A stretch of DNA of 64,000 nucleotides from an uncultured Clostridia bacterium (GTDB taxonomy: Bacteria > Bacillota > Clostridia > Peptostreptococcales > Anaerovoracaceae): NCBI GenBank assembly GCA_934271235.1, contig CAKQQT010000002.1, forward strand, positions 1 to 64,000. The letters are read 5' to 3'. The translations under genes were made by a program, and so were the position numbers. Positions within the stretch are counted from its first letter, which is position 1; the number at the start of each line of letters is the position of its first letter. This document shows, piece after piece, positions 26,365 to 33,293 of this stretch. Under the pieces are notes generated by a model. It searched no databases. It was given only the letters and a program-made list of their open reading frames with translations, and was not told where the DNA came from.

Positions 26365-27373
26365 TACGTTTGCGGAGATCAGCCAGGTCTTGCTCAGCGC
26401 GAAGACCCTGCTGCTGTACCCGCATATCCATATGGACGGAGACGCAGTCGGCTCCTGCGCAGCGCTGTGCAAGGCGCTGCGCCTGGCCGGCAAGGAGGCC
26501 TATGTCTTGGTGGAAGAAGACCTGCCGCTGAACCTGCGCTTCTTGGATCAAGGATATTTTACCAAGGATCCGAAGATCTTCGAAAAAAACGCGAAGACGG
26601 TCGATCTTTCCGTCTGTGTGGACTGCGGTGACGAAAGCCGTTTTCCCGGCAGAGCGGAAACGTTCCGTCAGGCAAAGACCACCGTTTGCATCGATCACCA
26701 TCAGACGACGGAGGCTTTTTGCGACTACAATCATGTAGATCCGCAAGCGGCCGCTGCCGGGGAGCTGGTCTACCGGCTTCTGCAGGCGATGGGAACGCAG
26801 CCGGATCCGGAGATCGGAGAAGCCATCTTTGCGGCGATCACCACCGATACCGGAAACTTCCAATATTCCAATACAACGCGGCAGAGCTTTCAGATCGCGG
26901 CGGAGCTTTGCGGCTGGGGCATCGACACCAATAAGGTCAGCGTGGAGATCTACGAAAACGTGCGGCCGCAGCGCAAACGCATCGAAGCGAAAGTCCTCGG
27001 CACGATGCGCCTGATCGGCAGCGGCCGCGGTGCAGTCTGCTATATGACGCAGGAGATGCTGGCGGAGACCGGCGCGCTGGCCGAAGAGACCGAAGACGTC
27101 GTCGGACAGCTGCGCAGCATCGCGGGCGTGGAGTACGCGGCTTTCCTGAAAGAACAGGAGAGCGGAGAGATCCGCGTCAGCCTGCGCGCCAAACGGCTGG
27201 GCAATGTCGCGGACATCGCGGCCAGACTCGGCGGCGGCGGACATATCAAGGCCGCCGGCGGAACGATCCGGCTGCCGCTGCAGGAAGCCCTGCAGCTGGT
27301 GGAACAGGAACTCCTCCGGAGCATCCGCGAGCTGCCGCGTGAGGAAAAAGACGGGACAGAACAGACAGTATGA
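26354..27373 (+). CDS. nrnA: DHH-family bifunctional oligoribonuclease/pAp phosphatase
   Basis: The 339-residue NrnA-type phosphoesterase degrades nanoRNAs and dephosphorylates pAp. The metal-binding DHH domain shows HIHMDGDAVGS (24-34), VCVDCGDESRF and CIDHHQTTEAF (about 113-123), with TTDTGNFQYSNT further on. The C-terminal DHHA1 domain has SLRAKRLGNVADIAARLGGG followed by HIKAAGG. The ATG at 26354, inside the end of rbfA, gives the family-typical N-terminus; an earlier in-frame start at 26321 would add rbfA-derived residues. It lies in the common rbfA-nrnA-truB arrangement. Confidence 0.94.
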   Translation: MKNNTFAEISQVLLSAKTLLLYPHIHMDGDAVGSCAALCKALRLAGKEAYVLVEEDLPLNLRFLDQGYFTKDPKIFEKNAKTVDLSVCVDCGDESRFPGRAETFRQAKTTVCIDHHQTTEAFCDYNHVDPQAAAAGELVYRLLQAMGTQPDPEIGEAIFAAITTDTGNFQYSNTTRQSFQIAAELCGWGIDTNKVSVEIYENVRPQRKRIEAKVLGTMRLIGSGRGAVCYMTQEMLAETGALAEETEDVVGQLRSIAGVEYAAFLKEQESGEIRVSLRAKRLGNVADIAARLGGGGHIKAAGGTIRLPLQEALQLVEQELLRSIRELPREEKDGTEQTV

Positions 27374-28428
27374 AAGACGGAATCATCAATATCAACAAAC
27401 CGGCGGGCATGACTTCGCACGACGTGATCGGCGATCTCAGACGCCTGCTCGGCATGAAAAAGATCGGTCATACGGGGACCCTGGACCCGATGGCGACCGG
27501 CGTGCTGCCGATCTGCCTGGGCAAGGCGACCCGTGTGGCGGAATATATGGACATGGACTTCAAGACCTATCGCTGCACGATGACGCTGGGAGTGATCACC
27601 GATACGCAGGACATCTGGGGCGAAGTCCTGGAGATGCGCGACACCTCCGGCATCACGGAAGCGGCAGTCCGCAAGGCGTTCGAACCGTTTCACGGTGAGA
27701 TCCTGCAGATGCCGCCGATGTACAGCGCGGTACGCATCGACGGACGCAGACTCTATGACTACGCCCGATCCGGCGAGGCCGCGATCGTTGCGGACCGCAT
27801 CAAGCAGCGCAGAGTCTACATCCGCAGTCTCGAGATCGAGCTCATGGATTTTGCGCATGACAGCAATGTCAAAAAAGTCACCTTTGTCGTGGAATGCTCC
27901 AAGGGGACCTATATCCGGACCATCTGTCAGGATGTCGGCGAGGCGCTCGGCTGCGGAGCCGCCATGGAGAGCCTCTGCCGCATCGCCAGCGGAGCGTTTC
28001 GGGTGGAGGACGCGGTCAGTCTGGACGCGCTGATCGACGCCTACAGCCACCGGGCCTATAAGGAAAACGGACGCTATACGCTGGACCCGGCTTCGGAAGC
28101 GGGCCTTGCCCGGATCGAGAAACTGGTGCTGCCGGTGGACTATCCGCTGGTACACTTCGGCACAGCGCTGCTTTCCCCGGAAACTGCCAAAAAGTTTACC
28201 GGCGGCTGGCACATCGCGCTGCGCGAATGCGAGATCAAGCAAAACCCGCAGTATCGTTACCGGGAACCGGAATTTGAGATCCGGCCGGAGTACCGCGGCG
28301 CTTATAAAATGTATGAAAAAGACCCGGCCCTGCCGGGCGGCCGCCTGTTCCTGGGCGTGGCCTTTTACAACCATCAGTACAAGAAGCTGGTGGCAGACAA
28401 GGTATTTTTGAGAAGTGAGGAATTATGA
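27370..28428 (+). CDS. truB: tRNA pseudouridine-55 synthase TruB
   Basis: The 352-residue enzyme forms pseudouridine 55 in tRNA. It has DGIININKPAGMTSHDVIGD at the N-terminus, the catalytic loop GHTGTLDPMATGVLPICLG with nucleophilic Asp39, and MPPMYSAVRIDGRRLYDYAR. SKGTYIRTICQDVGEALGCG lies further on. The C-terminal extension (about 250-352) is longer than in E. coli and not clearly a PUA domain. It overlaps nrnA (ATGA, 27370) and ribF (28425). Confidence 0.95.
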   Translation: MKDGIININKPAGMTSHDVIGDLRRLLGMKKIGHTGTLDPMATGVLPICLGKATRVAEYMDMDFKTYRCTMTLGVITDTQDIWGEVLEMRDTSGITEAAVRKAFEPFHGEILQMPPMYSAVRIDGRRLYDYARSGEAAIVADRIKQRRVYIRSLEIELMDFAHDSNVKKVTFVVECSKGTYIRTICQDVGEALGCGAAMESLCRIASGAFRVEDAVSLDALIDAYSHRAYKENGRYTLDPASEAGLARIEKLVLPVDYPLVHFGTALLSPETAKKFTGGWHIALRECEIKQNPQYRYREPEFEIRPEYRGAYKMYEKDPALPGGRLFLGVAFYNHQYKKLVADKVFLRSEEL

Positions 28429-29348
28429 TCGTATTTGACAGTTTAGAAAAGATCAAAGATATGCCCGAAACCGCGGCAGCGCTCGGCAACTTTGACGGCG
28501 TACATGTGGGACATCGCGCGATCATCACCGCAGCGGTAAAAAAAGCGAAGGAACGCGGCCTGAAGAGCTGCGTCTTTACGTTTTCCAACCATCCCAAGAG
28601 CCTGATCCCGGGCGCGAAACCGGTCAAGAACATCATCTATCGGGAGGAAAAAGCCGCGCTGATCGAGCAGATGGGCGTGGATTATCTGGTCGATATCCCG
28701 TTTACCGCAAAGATCATGACGATGGAACCGGAAGCGTTCGTACAGCAGCTGCTGGTGGATTCCCTGCGCGCGAAGGAACTGTTCTGCGGCTTTAATTATC
28801 ATTTTGGCTTCCGCGGTGCGGGCGATGTGCAGAAACTGCGCATCCTCGGCGCGCAGCACGGTTTTCACGTCAACGCCATGCCGGCGGTCATGGTGGACGG
28901 CGATGTGGTCAGCTCCACGCTGATCCGCGGCCTGATCATGGCGGGCGAAATGGATGAATGTACAAAGTTCCTGGGACGCAACTACGATATCGGCGGAGAA
29001 GTGGTGGTCGGCAATCGCTTGGGTAAGAGCCTGGGCTTCCCGACATCCAATATCATGATCGACGAGACGATGGTCACGCCGCCGAACGGGGTCTACATCA
29101 CCCACTGCATCTACAACGGCGTGCGCTACCCGAGCATCACCAACGTCGGCATCAAGCCGACCATCGGCACCTTCAAGAAGAACATGGAGACCCACATCTT
29201 CAATTTCGATAAAGAACTCTACGGCAAGTTCATCAAGATCGAATTCATCAAAAAGACCCGCGACGAAGTGAAATTCTCCGGCGTCGAAGAACTCTCCGCG
29301 CAGATCGCAAAAGACTGCCGCGAAGCGAAAGCGTTCCACGGGCTGTAG
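28425..29348 (+). CDS. ribF: Bifunctional riboflavin kinase / FAD synthetase
   Basis: The 307-residue enzyme converts riboflavin to FMN and FAD. The N-terminal nucleotidyltransferase domain has ALGNFDGVHVGHRAII (about 20-35) and CGFNYHFGFRGAGD, with a later STLIRGLIMAGEMDEC. The C-terminal flavokinase domain has GNRLGKSLGFPTSNI, PPNGVYITHC and THIFNFDKELYGKFIKIEFI. It is the last gene of the rimP operon and is followed by a strong terminator. In many relatives rpsO and pnp come next, but here 3.4 kb of inserted and decayed DNA intervenes. Confidence 0.95.
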   Translation: MIVFDSLEKIKDMPETAAALGNFDGVHVGHRAIITAAVKKAKERGLKSCVFTFSNHPKSLIPGAKPVKNIIYREEKAALIEQMGVDYLVDIPFTAKIMTMEPEAFVQQLLVDSLRAKELFCGFNYHFGFRGAGDVQKLRILGAQHGFHVNAMPAVMVDGDVVSSTLIRGLIMAGEMDECTKFLGRNYDIGGEVVVGNRLGKSLGFPTSNIMIDETMVTPPNGVYITHCIYNGVRYPSITNVGIKPTIGTFKKNMETHIFNFDKELYGKFIKIEFIKKTRDEVKFSGVEELSAQIAKDCREAKAFHGL

Positions 29349-29383
29349 CCGGACTGCGGCGCATAACCTAAAATAAGAAAGAA

Positions 29384-29432
29384 GGGGCTGCCCGCATGAA
29401 CGGAAATAACCATGAATGCGGCAGCCCCTTTT
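29384..29432 (+). terminator. Terminator of the rimP-ribF operon (hairpin repeat family, inverted copy)
   Basis: GGGGCTGC (29384-29391) pairs with GCAGCCCC (29421-29428), the inner CGCAT pairs with ATGCG, and TTTT follows. Its reverse complement shares the core GGTTATTTCCGTTCATGCG and the arms with the hairpin at 35-77, so it is also a member of that repeat family. Confidence 0.8.
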
Positions 29433-29440
29433 ATCCGTAG

Positions 29441-29803
29441 TGCAGTCGTGAGTAGGTGCACGACGATCTTCTATAATTTTCCAAGTATGCATAATGTACT
29501 GCTTTTGCGTCCTTTTTGAAAAGTCTGTACGGACTTGCAAAGGATTTTTGCGTATTCCGGCACAATTTTTACATTTTCTACAAGCCAAATCGAGTCGATA
29601 AACTTCCGGTACACATTTGCGGTGACACGCTTTGAGCATTTTCGATAGGATTCGACAAAAGTCGACAAAAGTTCTTCTACACCAATAGGAAGCATTTTCT
29701 TTGTTTAAAAAATAATTCCATTTTCCAAACTGCATCGCGTGCAGATTTTTTGAAAATTGCAAAAAAGCAGTACATTATACATCCGTTTTGCATTTCACCG
29801 CAC
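29441..29803. mobile_element. MITE-like element, copy 2
   Basis: This is the second copy of the element at 16761-17120, in the same orientation, beginning CAGTCGTGAGTAGGTG and ending near CATCCGTTTTGC. The terminal inverted repeats are again visible: ATAATGTACTGCTTTTGCG (from about 29491) against AAAAAAGCAGTACATTAT (about 29761-29778). The two copies differ by many point changes and a few indels, so they are not recent duplicates. It is inserted between two terminator-like hairpins downstream of ribF. No coding capacity is credible. Confidence 0.7.
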
Positions 29804-29820
29804 CCACCGCAAAAACCAAA

Positions 29821-29869
29821 GGTGCCCTAATGGCTATTTTCATTAATGCGACACCCCCCTTTTTTTTAT
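29821..29869 (+). terminator. Hairpin repeat with T-run, third family member
   Basis: GGTG (29821-29824) pairs with CACC, TAATG with CATTA around GCTATTTT, and at least eight T residues follow. The loop and right arm match the hairpin at 35-77. It looks like a terminator but stands 450 bp from the nearest upstream gene, ribF, with the MITE in between. The following 140 bp lead to an intact-looking SD (AAAGGAG) for the transporter fragment. Confidence 0.6.
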
Positions 29870-30010
29870 ATTTCTGCGATATTATGAGGAAACTGCCCAC
29901 AGCCAAAATAAAAATGGACTACAAAATCTGTTTCAACATGGTTCTTATTCCGGAAGGATAAACATGCTATGCTTTCCTTGTTGACAAATTATATACAAAG
30001 GAGAAAAGCT

Positions 30011-30787
30011 ATGTCGAAAGAAAAACAGGGAGAAACCCTACAGGCGAAACAGCCCATGAATCCAATTTTGATCATCGCAATTATCTTAGTGATCGTAGCC
30101 GTATTGACCTACCTGATCCCGGCCGGTTCCTTTGACCGTGCGTATTCATCTGCGGCCTTGTATCGGCGACTGCCGGGACCTGGGAAGAGTACCTCGCGCT
30201 GCTTCCGTTATTCTACGTTATCTTCATCAGTTCCGGCTTTAACTCGATGGTAGCGATGGCGTCTGTATTCTGCGGTGCCGGTGCCGGTTATGCCGGGGCT
30301 GTGACGAACGCCTTTACGCTTGGCGTTGCGCAGACGATCGCAGGCGTTCCGATGTTTTCCGGTTTGTCCTATCGTTTGATCATCTGCCTGACGCTTTCCG
30401 CGATCGCTTCGGTTTTCATCATGCTTTATGCACACCGGATCAAAAAACATCCGGAGAAGAACGAGATGAAAGAGGTGGACGACCTGCACCATGAACCGAT
30501 TGATATTGAAAATATCCCTAAAATGACCACGAGTCAAAAACTGAGCATTGTGACGTTTGGCTTATCGTTTGTCGTTGTAGCCGCCGCGGTTGTAAAACGG
30601 GGCTTTTACATGGATGAAATGGCTGCCGTTTTCGTGATTGCAGCCTTGCTGGTCGGTATCTTCAGCAAAATAAATCCGAACACGTTTATTGATATTTTCC
30701 TTAAAGGAGCGGCAGACATGGTCTGGATCGGTTTCCTGATCGGCATGTGCTATTCCATCAGCACCATGATGTCTGACGCAGGATGCC
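30011..30787 (+). pseudogene. Decayed YfcC/DcuC-type anaerobic carrier
   Basis: The start (SD AAAGGAG, ATG 30011) and first 45 residues resemble YfcC-family amino acid/C4-dicarboxylate carriers: NPILIIAIILVIVAVLTYLI then PAGSFDR. Then the frame shifts. The middle of the protein resumes in another frame with WEEYLALLPLFYVIFISSGF, GAGAGYAGAVTNAFTLGVAQ and FSGLSYRLIICLTLS, and proceeds to GAADMVWIGFLIGMCYSIST, where it is cut. Roughly 100 internal residues and the C-terminal third are missing. It cannot make a functional carrier. Its second part is read in frame into the MocR regulator. Confidence 0.75.
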
Positions 30788-32439
30788 CTTACCATGTGAC
30801 CAAGGGCTTGATGAAAGCAAGAAAAAAGGGTATCATCAATGTACCGGATATTATTTCGGCGGGACATGCGATCACACCGACGGAGACCGGAAACGATGAG
30901 TACAAAATCATGTACGAAGTTGCGGACGGAGCGGATGGATTCCGCAGAGCAGCAAGAAAACAGCTGGAAGCAGGAAATATTGATAAGAACAGTTCGATTC
31001 CGATATATCGCCAGATCGAGTCATCCCTAAAAAAGAAAATTTTGAACAATGAATTGCCTTTCGGCACCAAACTGCCGTCAGAGCGCAGACTTGCGGAATT
31101 CCTCGACATTCACAGAAATACGGTGGTAAAGGCGTACAAGCTTTCGACCGATCAGGAATTGGTCAGCTGTACGCTCGAACATCGCAAAGGGTATTTTGTG
31201 ATCTTTGGATCCGACTGCAAAATGCAGCAGGACAGCCGCTCGGCAAGAAATAAAGCAGTCTTTCGGTATTCTTATACATCGGGGACTTTAGAAAAAATTT
31301 TTGATGACATTTATACGGCTTCTTTTCAAAAGAAATATATTTCGTTCGGCGGGCATGTTATGCCGTCTGAACTGCTATTGGTCGATCAGATCCGAGATGT
31401 CATGAACCGGACGATGGAAGCGCATGGTGCAGATGCTTTGTCCTATTGTGCAGCAAAAGGAAATCCGATCCTGCGCCGAGAACTCTCCGTGCAGCTTGAA
31501 AAAGAGGGGATCCACGCGAAGGAGACGGAAATCGTGATCGTCAATGAGACCACACAGGCTTTAGACTTTGTGTCCGGCTGCCTTGCGGCTCCGAACGACT
31601 GCATTGTATCAGAGGCGCCGATCATGCCGGATGCTTACGGACTTTTTCGCAGGAACGGCCTGAAAGTGATCTTGGCGGAAATGGAAGAAGACGGGGTGAA
31701 CCTGATACAGCTCGAAAACATTTTTAAGAAATATCGCCCCGGATTTTTTCATACGATGCCGGATTACCATTCGGTGACCGGTGCCAGGATGAGCCTGCAA
31801 AAAAGAAAGCAGCTGATCGAATTGGCGTATCGCTGCAGCGTTCCCATTCTCGAGGAGCGTTGGTACAGCGGGATTTCTTTCACGGAAGAAGAACTGCCGT
31901 CTCTTTTCGCGTTGGACAAATATAAAAATGTGATCGCGATCGACAGCGCGTTCACGAAATTTTACTACGGAGCAAAAATTGCGTGTATGCTTGCTCCGGC
32001 GGGCATGGCGGAAAAAATAGGAAGACATGTGAGCGGAAGCCAAACGCATCTGCAGAACCTTGAACAGCTGATGTTTTCGGAATACTTGAAACAGGGTTAC
32101 TCCGTGATGCAAAAGGACCAAATGCGGGAGTATTATCGGCGGAAGTGTCGGGTCATGGAACGAGAAATGGAGATCTTGCGAGAAGGCGGGACGGAATGGA
32201 AACGTCCGGATGGCGGCCTTGGATTCTGGTGTCGGCTTCCGGAAGGCATCCATGATATGCATTTATATGAAAAACTGCGCAAGCGAGGGGTTCTGATCTG
32301 CCCGGGAAAACTTTTCTTCCCGGAGGGGAACGCGCAGGCGTCCTATATGCGGCTGTCCTTTTCCAATGTGTCGGATGAAAACGTAAAGAAAGGAATTATC
32401 CAGATCAAGCATGAAATTGACAGACAGAAAAAAGAATGA
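30247..32439 (+). CDS. MocR-family regulator fused in frame to transporter and amidohydrolase fragments
   Basis: This 730-codon open frame is a chimera. Codons about 1-180 are the middle of a YfcC-type carrier and about 181-248 a piece of amidohydrolase. From about 249 on it is a MocR regulator. That part has a GntR winged helix (PIYRQIESSLKKKILNNELP, then LPSERRLAEFLDIHRNTVVK) followed by an aminotransferase-like domain of about 370 residues. The PLP lysine appears kept (SAFTKFYYGAKIA), but the EDDY-like motif reads LEERWY, so cofactor binding is doubtful. The regulator part may be translated from an internal start (nearest in-frame ATG 30910, no good SD) or as the full fusion. MocR proteins often control an adjacent YczE-like membrane gene, and a fragment of one follows. 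Confidence 0.7.
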   Translation: MVAMASVFCGAGAGYAGAVTNAFTLGVAQTIAGVPMFSGLSYRLIICLTLSAIASVFIMLYAHRIKKHPEKNEMKEVDDLHHEPIDIENIPKMTTSQKLSIVTFGLSFVVVAAAVVKRGFYMDEMAAVFVIAALLVGIFSKINPNTFIDIFLKGAADMVWIGFLIGMCYSISTMMSDAGCPYHVTKGLMKARKKGIINVPDIISAGHAITPTETGNDEYKIMYEVADGADGFRRAARKQLEAGNIDKNSSIPIYRQIESSLKKKILNNELPFGTKLPSERRLAEFLDIHRNTVVKAYKLSTDQELVSCTLEHRKGYFVIFGSDCKMQQDSRSARNKAVFRYSYTSGTLEKIFDDIYTASFQKKYISFGGHVMPSELLLVDQIRDVMNRTMEAHGADALSYCAAKGNPILRRELSVQLEKEGIHAKETEIVIVNETTQALDFVSGCLAAPNDCIVSEAPIMPDAYGLFRRNGLKVILAEMEEDGVNLIQLENIFKKYRPGFFHTMPDYHSVTGARMSLQKRKQLIELAYRCSVPILEERWYSGISFTEEELPSLFALDKYKNVIAIDSAFTKFYYGAKIACMLAPAGMAEKIGRHVSGSQTHLQNLEQLMFSEYLKQGYSVMQKDQMREYYRRKCRVMEREMEILREGGTEWKRPDGGLGFWCRLPEGIHDMHLYEKLRKRGVLICPGKLFFPEGNAQASYMRLSFSNVSDENVKKGIIQIKHEIDRQKKE
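30787..30983 (+). pseudogene. Internal fragment of a COG1228-type amidohydrolase
   Basis: About 65 codons read HVTKGLMKARKKGIINVPDI, AGHAITPTETGND and EVADGADGFRRAARKQLEAG. These match the conserved segment of imidazolonepropionase-like metal-dependent hydrolases (G.i..P.i..aG..it.TGG, aDG...vR..vR.ql..GAd). Neither the HxH metal site nor the later His/Asp motifs are present. It is sandwiched in frame between the carrier fragment and the MocR domain, which implies two deletions that joined three genes. Assignment is by motif recall only. Confidence 0.55.
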
Positions 32440-32707
32440 GACCATTGGTGAGATCCTATGCAGCGCAGTCAGAGCTGCTTTGGGACTGGCGCTTCTCCTG
32501 GGCTGGCTGCTCGGCGGACCGATCGGCATCGGGACTGTGATCAGTGCGTTTCTGATGTCGCCGATCATGCAGATCATATTTAAGATCATGCATTTTGTGC
32601 CGGAAAACGTCATACATCAGAATTTACTGCAAAGCTTTCACGTGATTGTCGGAAAGCGGCGATCGGACTCGAAACAGCGTGACGCTTTTTTTACGAAAAA
32701 CAATTGA
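32411..32707 (+). pseudogene. C-terminal fragment of a YczE/YitT-like membrane protein
   Basis: The frame opens within the end of the MocR gene and encodes 98 residues. The segment LLLGWLLGGPIGIGTVISAF followed by LMSPIMQIIFKIM matches the last third of YczE-type integral membrane proteins, which have about 210 residues. The first two thirds are missing. In Bacillus the MocR regulator YcxD sits next to yczE, so the pairing supports both calls. The remaining piece has only one or two membrane helices and is probably non-functional. Confidence 0.6.
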
Positions 32708-32732
32708 CGAAACTGTCAGGCTGTGGTAGTAT
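32704..32732 (+). promoter_or_regulatory. Promoter of rpsO
   Basis: TTGACG (32704-32709) and TAGTAT (32727-32732) are separated by exactly 17 bases. The promoter lies 91 bases before the rpsO start codon, at the very end of the decayed YczE fragment. The 90-base leader may fold for S15 autoregulation, but no clear pseudoknot was identified by eye. Confidence 0.65.
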
Positions 32733-32822
32733 TAATTGTTGAAATAAATACCTTTGCTGCGCTTGCGCGATACTCTGACGCCATGCCCGGCAATAGGCGG
32801 ATCAAGAAAAGGAGAAAAAACC

Positions 32823-33089
32823 ATGATCACAAAAGAAATCAAACAGCAGATCATCAAAGACTACCAGTTAAAAGAGGGAGATACCGGTTCTCCGGAAGTA
32901 CAGATCGCGATCCTGACTTACAGGATCAACGACCTGAATGAACACCTCAAGACACACAAAAAAGACCACCACTCCAGAAGAGGTCTGTTAAAGATGGTAG
33001 GTCAGAGAAGAAACCTTCTTGCATACCTGAAGGAAAATGATCTGGAGAGATATAGAACTCTGATCGCTCGTTTAGGATTAAGAAAGTAG
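32823..33089 (+). CDS. rpsO: 30S ribosomal protein S15
   Basis: The 88-residue, all-helical primary 16S-binding protein contains [40 protein letters not shown] and [20 protein letters not shown], which are family-diagnostic. SD AAAAGGAG precedes the ATG at 32823; an upstream in-frame extension from 32754 is not supported. It has its own promoter and a terminator after it, followed by pnp, the classical rpsO-pnp order. Confidence 0.97.
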   Translation: MITKEIKQQIIKDYQLKEGDTGSPEVQIAILTYRINDLNEHLKTHKKDHHSRRGLLKMVGQRRNLLAYLKENDLERYRTLIARLGLRK

Positions 33090-33111
33090 GTTTTCAATTT
33101 ACTATGGATTT

Positions 33112-33146
33112 AAGCGGGGCGCAAAGAAAACCCCGCTTATTTTTTC
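33112..33146 (+). terminator. Terminator after rpsO
   Basis: AAGCGGGG (33112-33119) pairs perfectly with CCCCGCTT (33131-33138), followed by ATTTTTTC. It separates rpsO from pnp; partial read-through is common in this gene pair. Confidence 0.85.
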
Positions 33147-33191
33147 AAGAACATTTATTTTAAGAAACGCGTGTCCGCTGCCAGTATGATG

Positions 33192-33253
33192 TGACTCTCT
33201 GAAAGAGTTTCCCTTGTGGGTGACGAAGGGGACGGAACTTTTTCAGAGAGTCA
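33192..33253 (+). promoter_or_regulatory. Long double-stranded hairpin in the pnp leader
   Basis: TGACTCTCTGAAA (33192-33204) pairs perfectly with TTTCAGAGAGTCA (33241-33253), continued by an inner GTTTCCCTT/AAGGGGACGGAAC stem. An extended duplex in this position resembles the RNase III processing site through which E. coli polynucleotide phosphorylase controls its own mRNA. It ends 40 bases before the pnp start codon. Confidence 0.65.
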
Positions 33254-33293
33254 TACGAAGCCGGACCGCGCGGAAAAGAACAGGAGGACAAAA

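Noticed and set aside
28443..29762. Minus-strand open frame across ribF and the MITE
   Set aside because: It is antisense to ribF and continues through repeat DNA; no family features.
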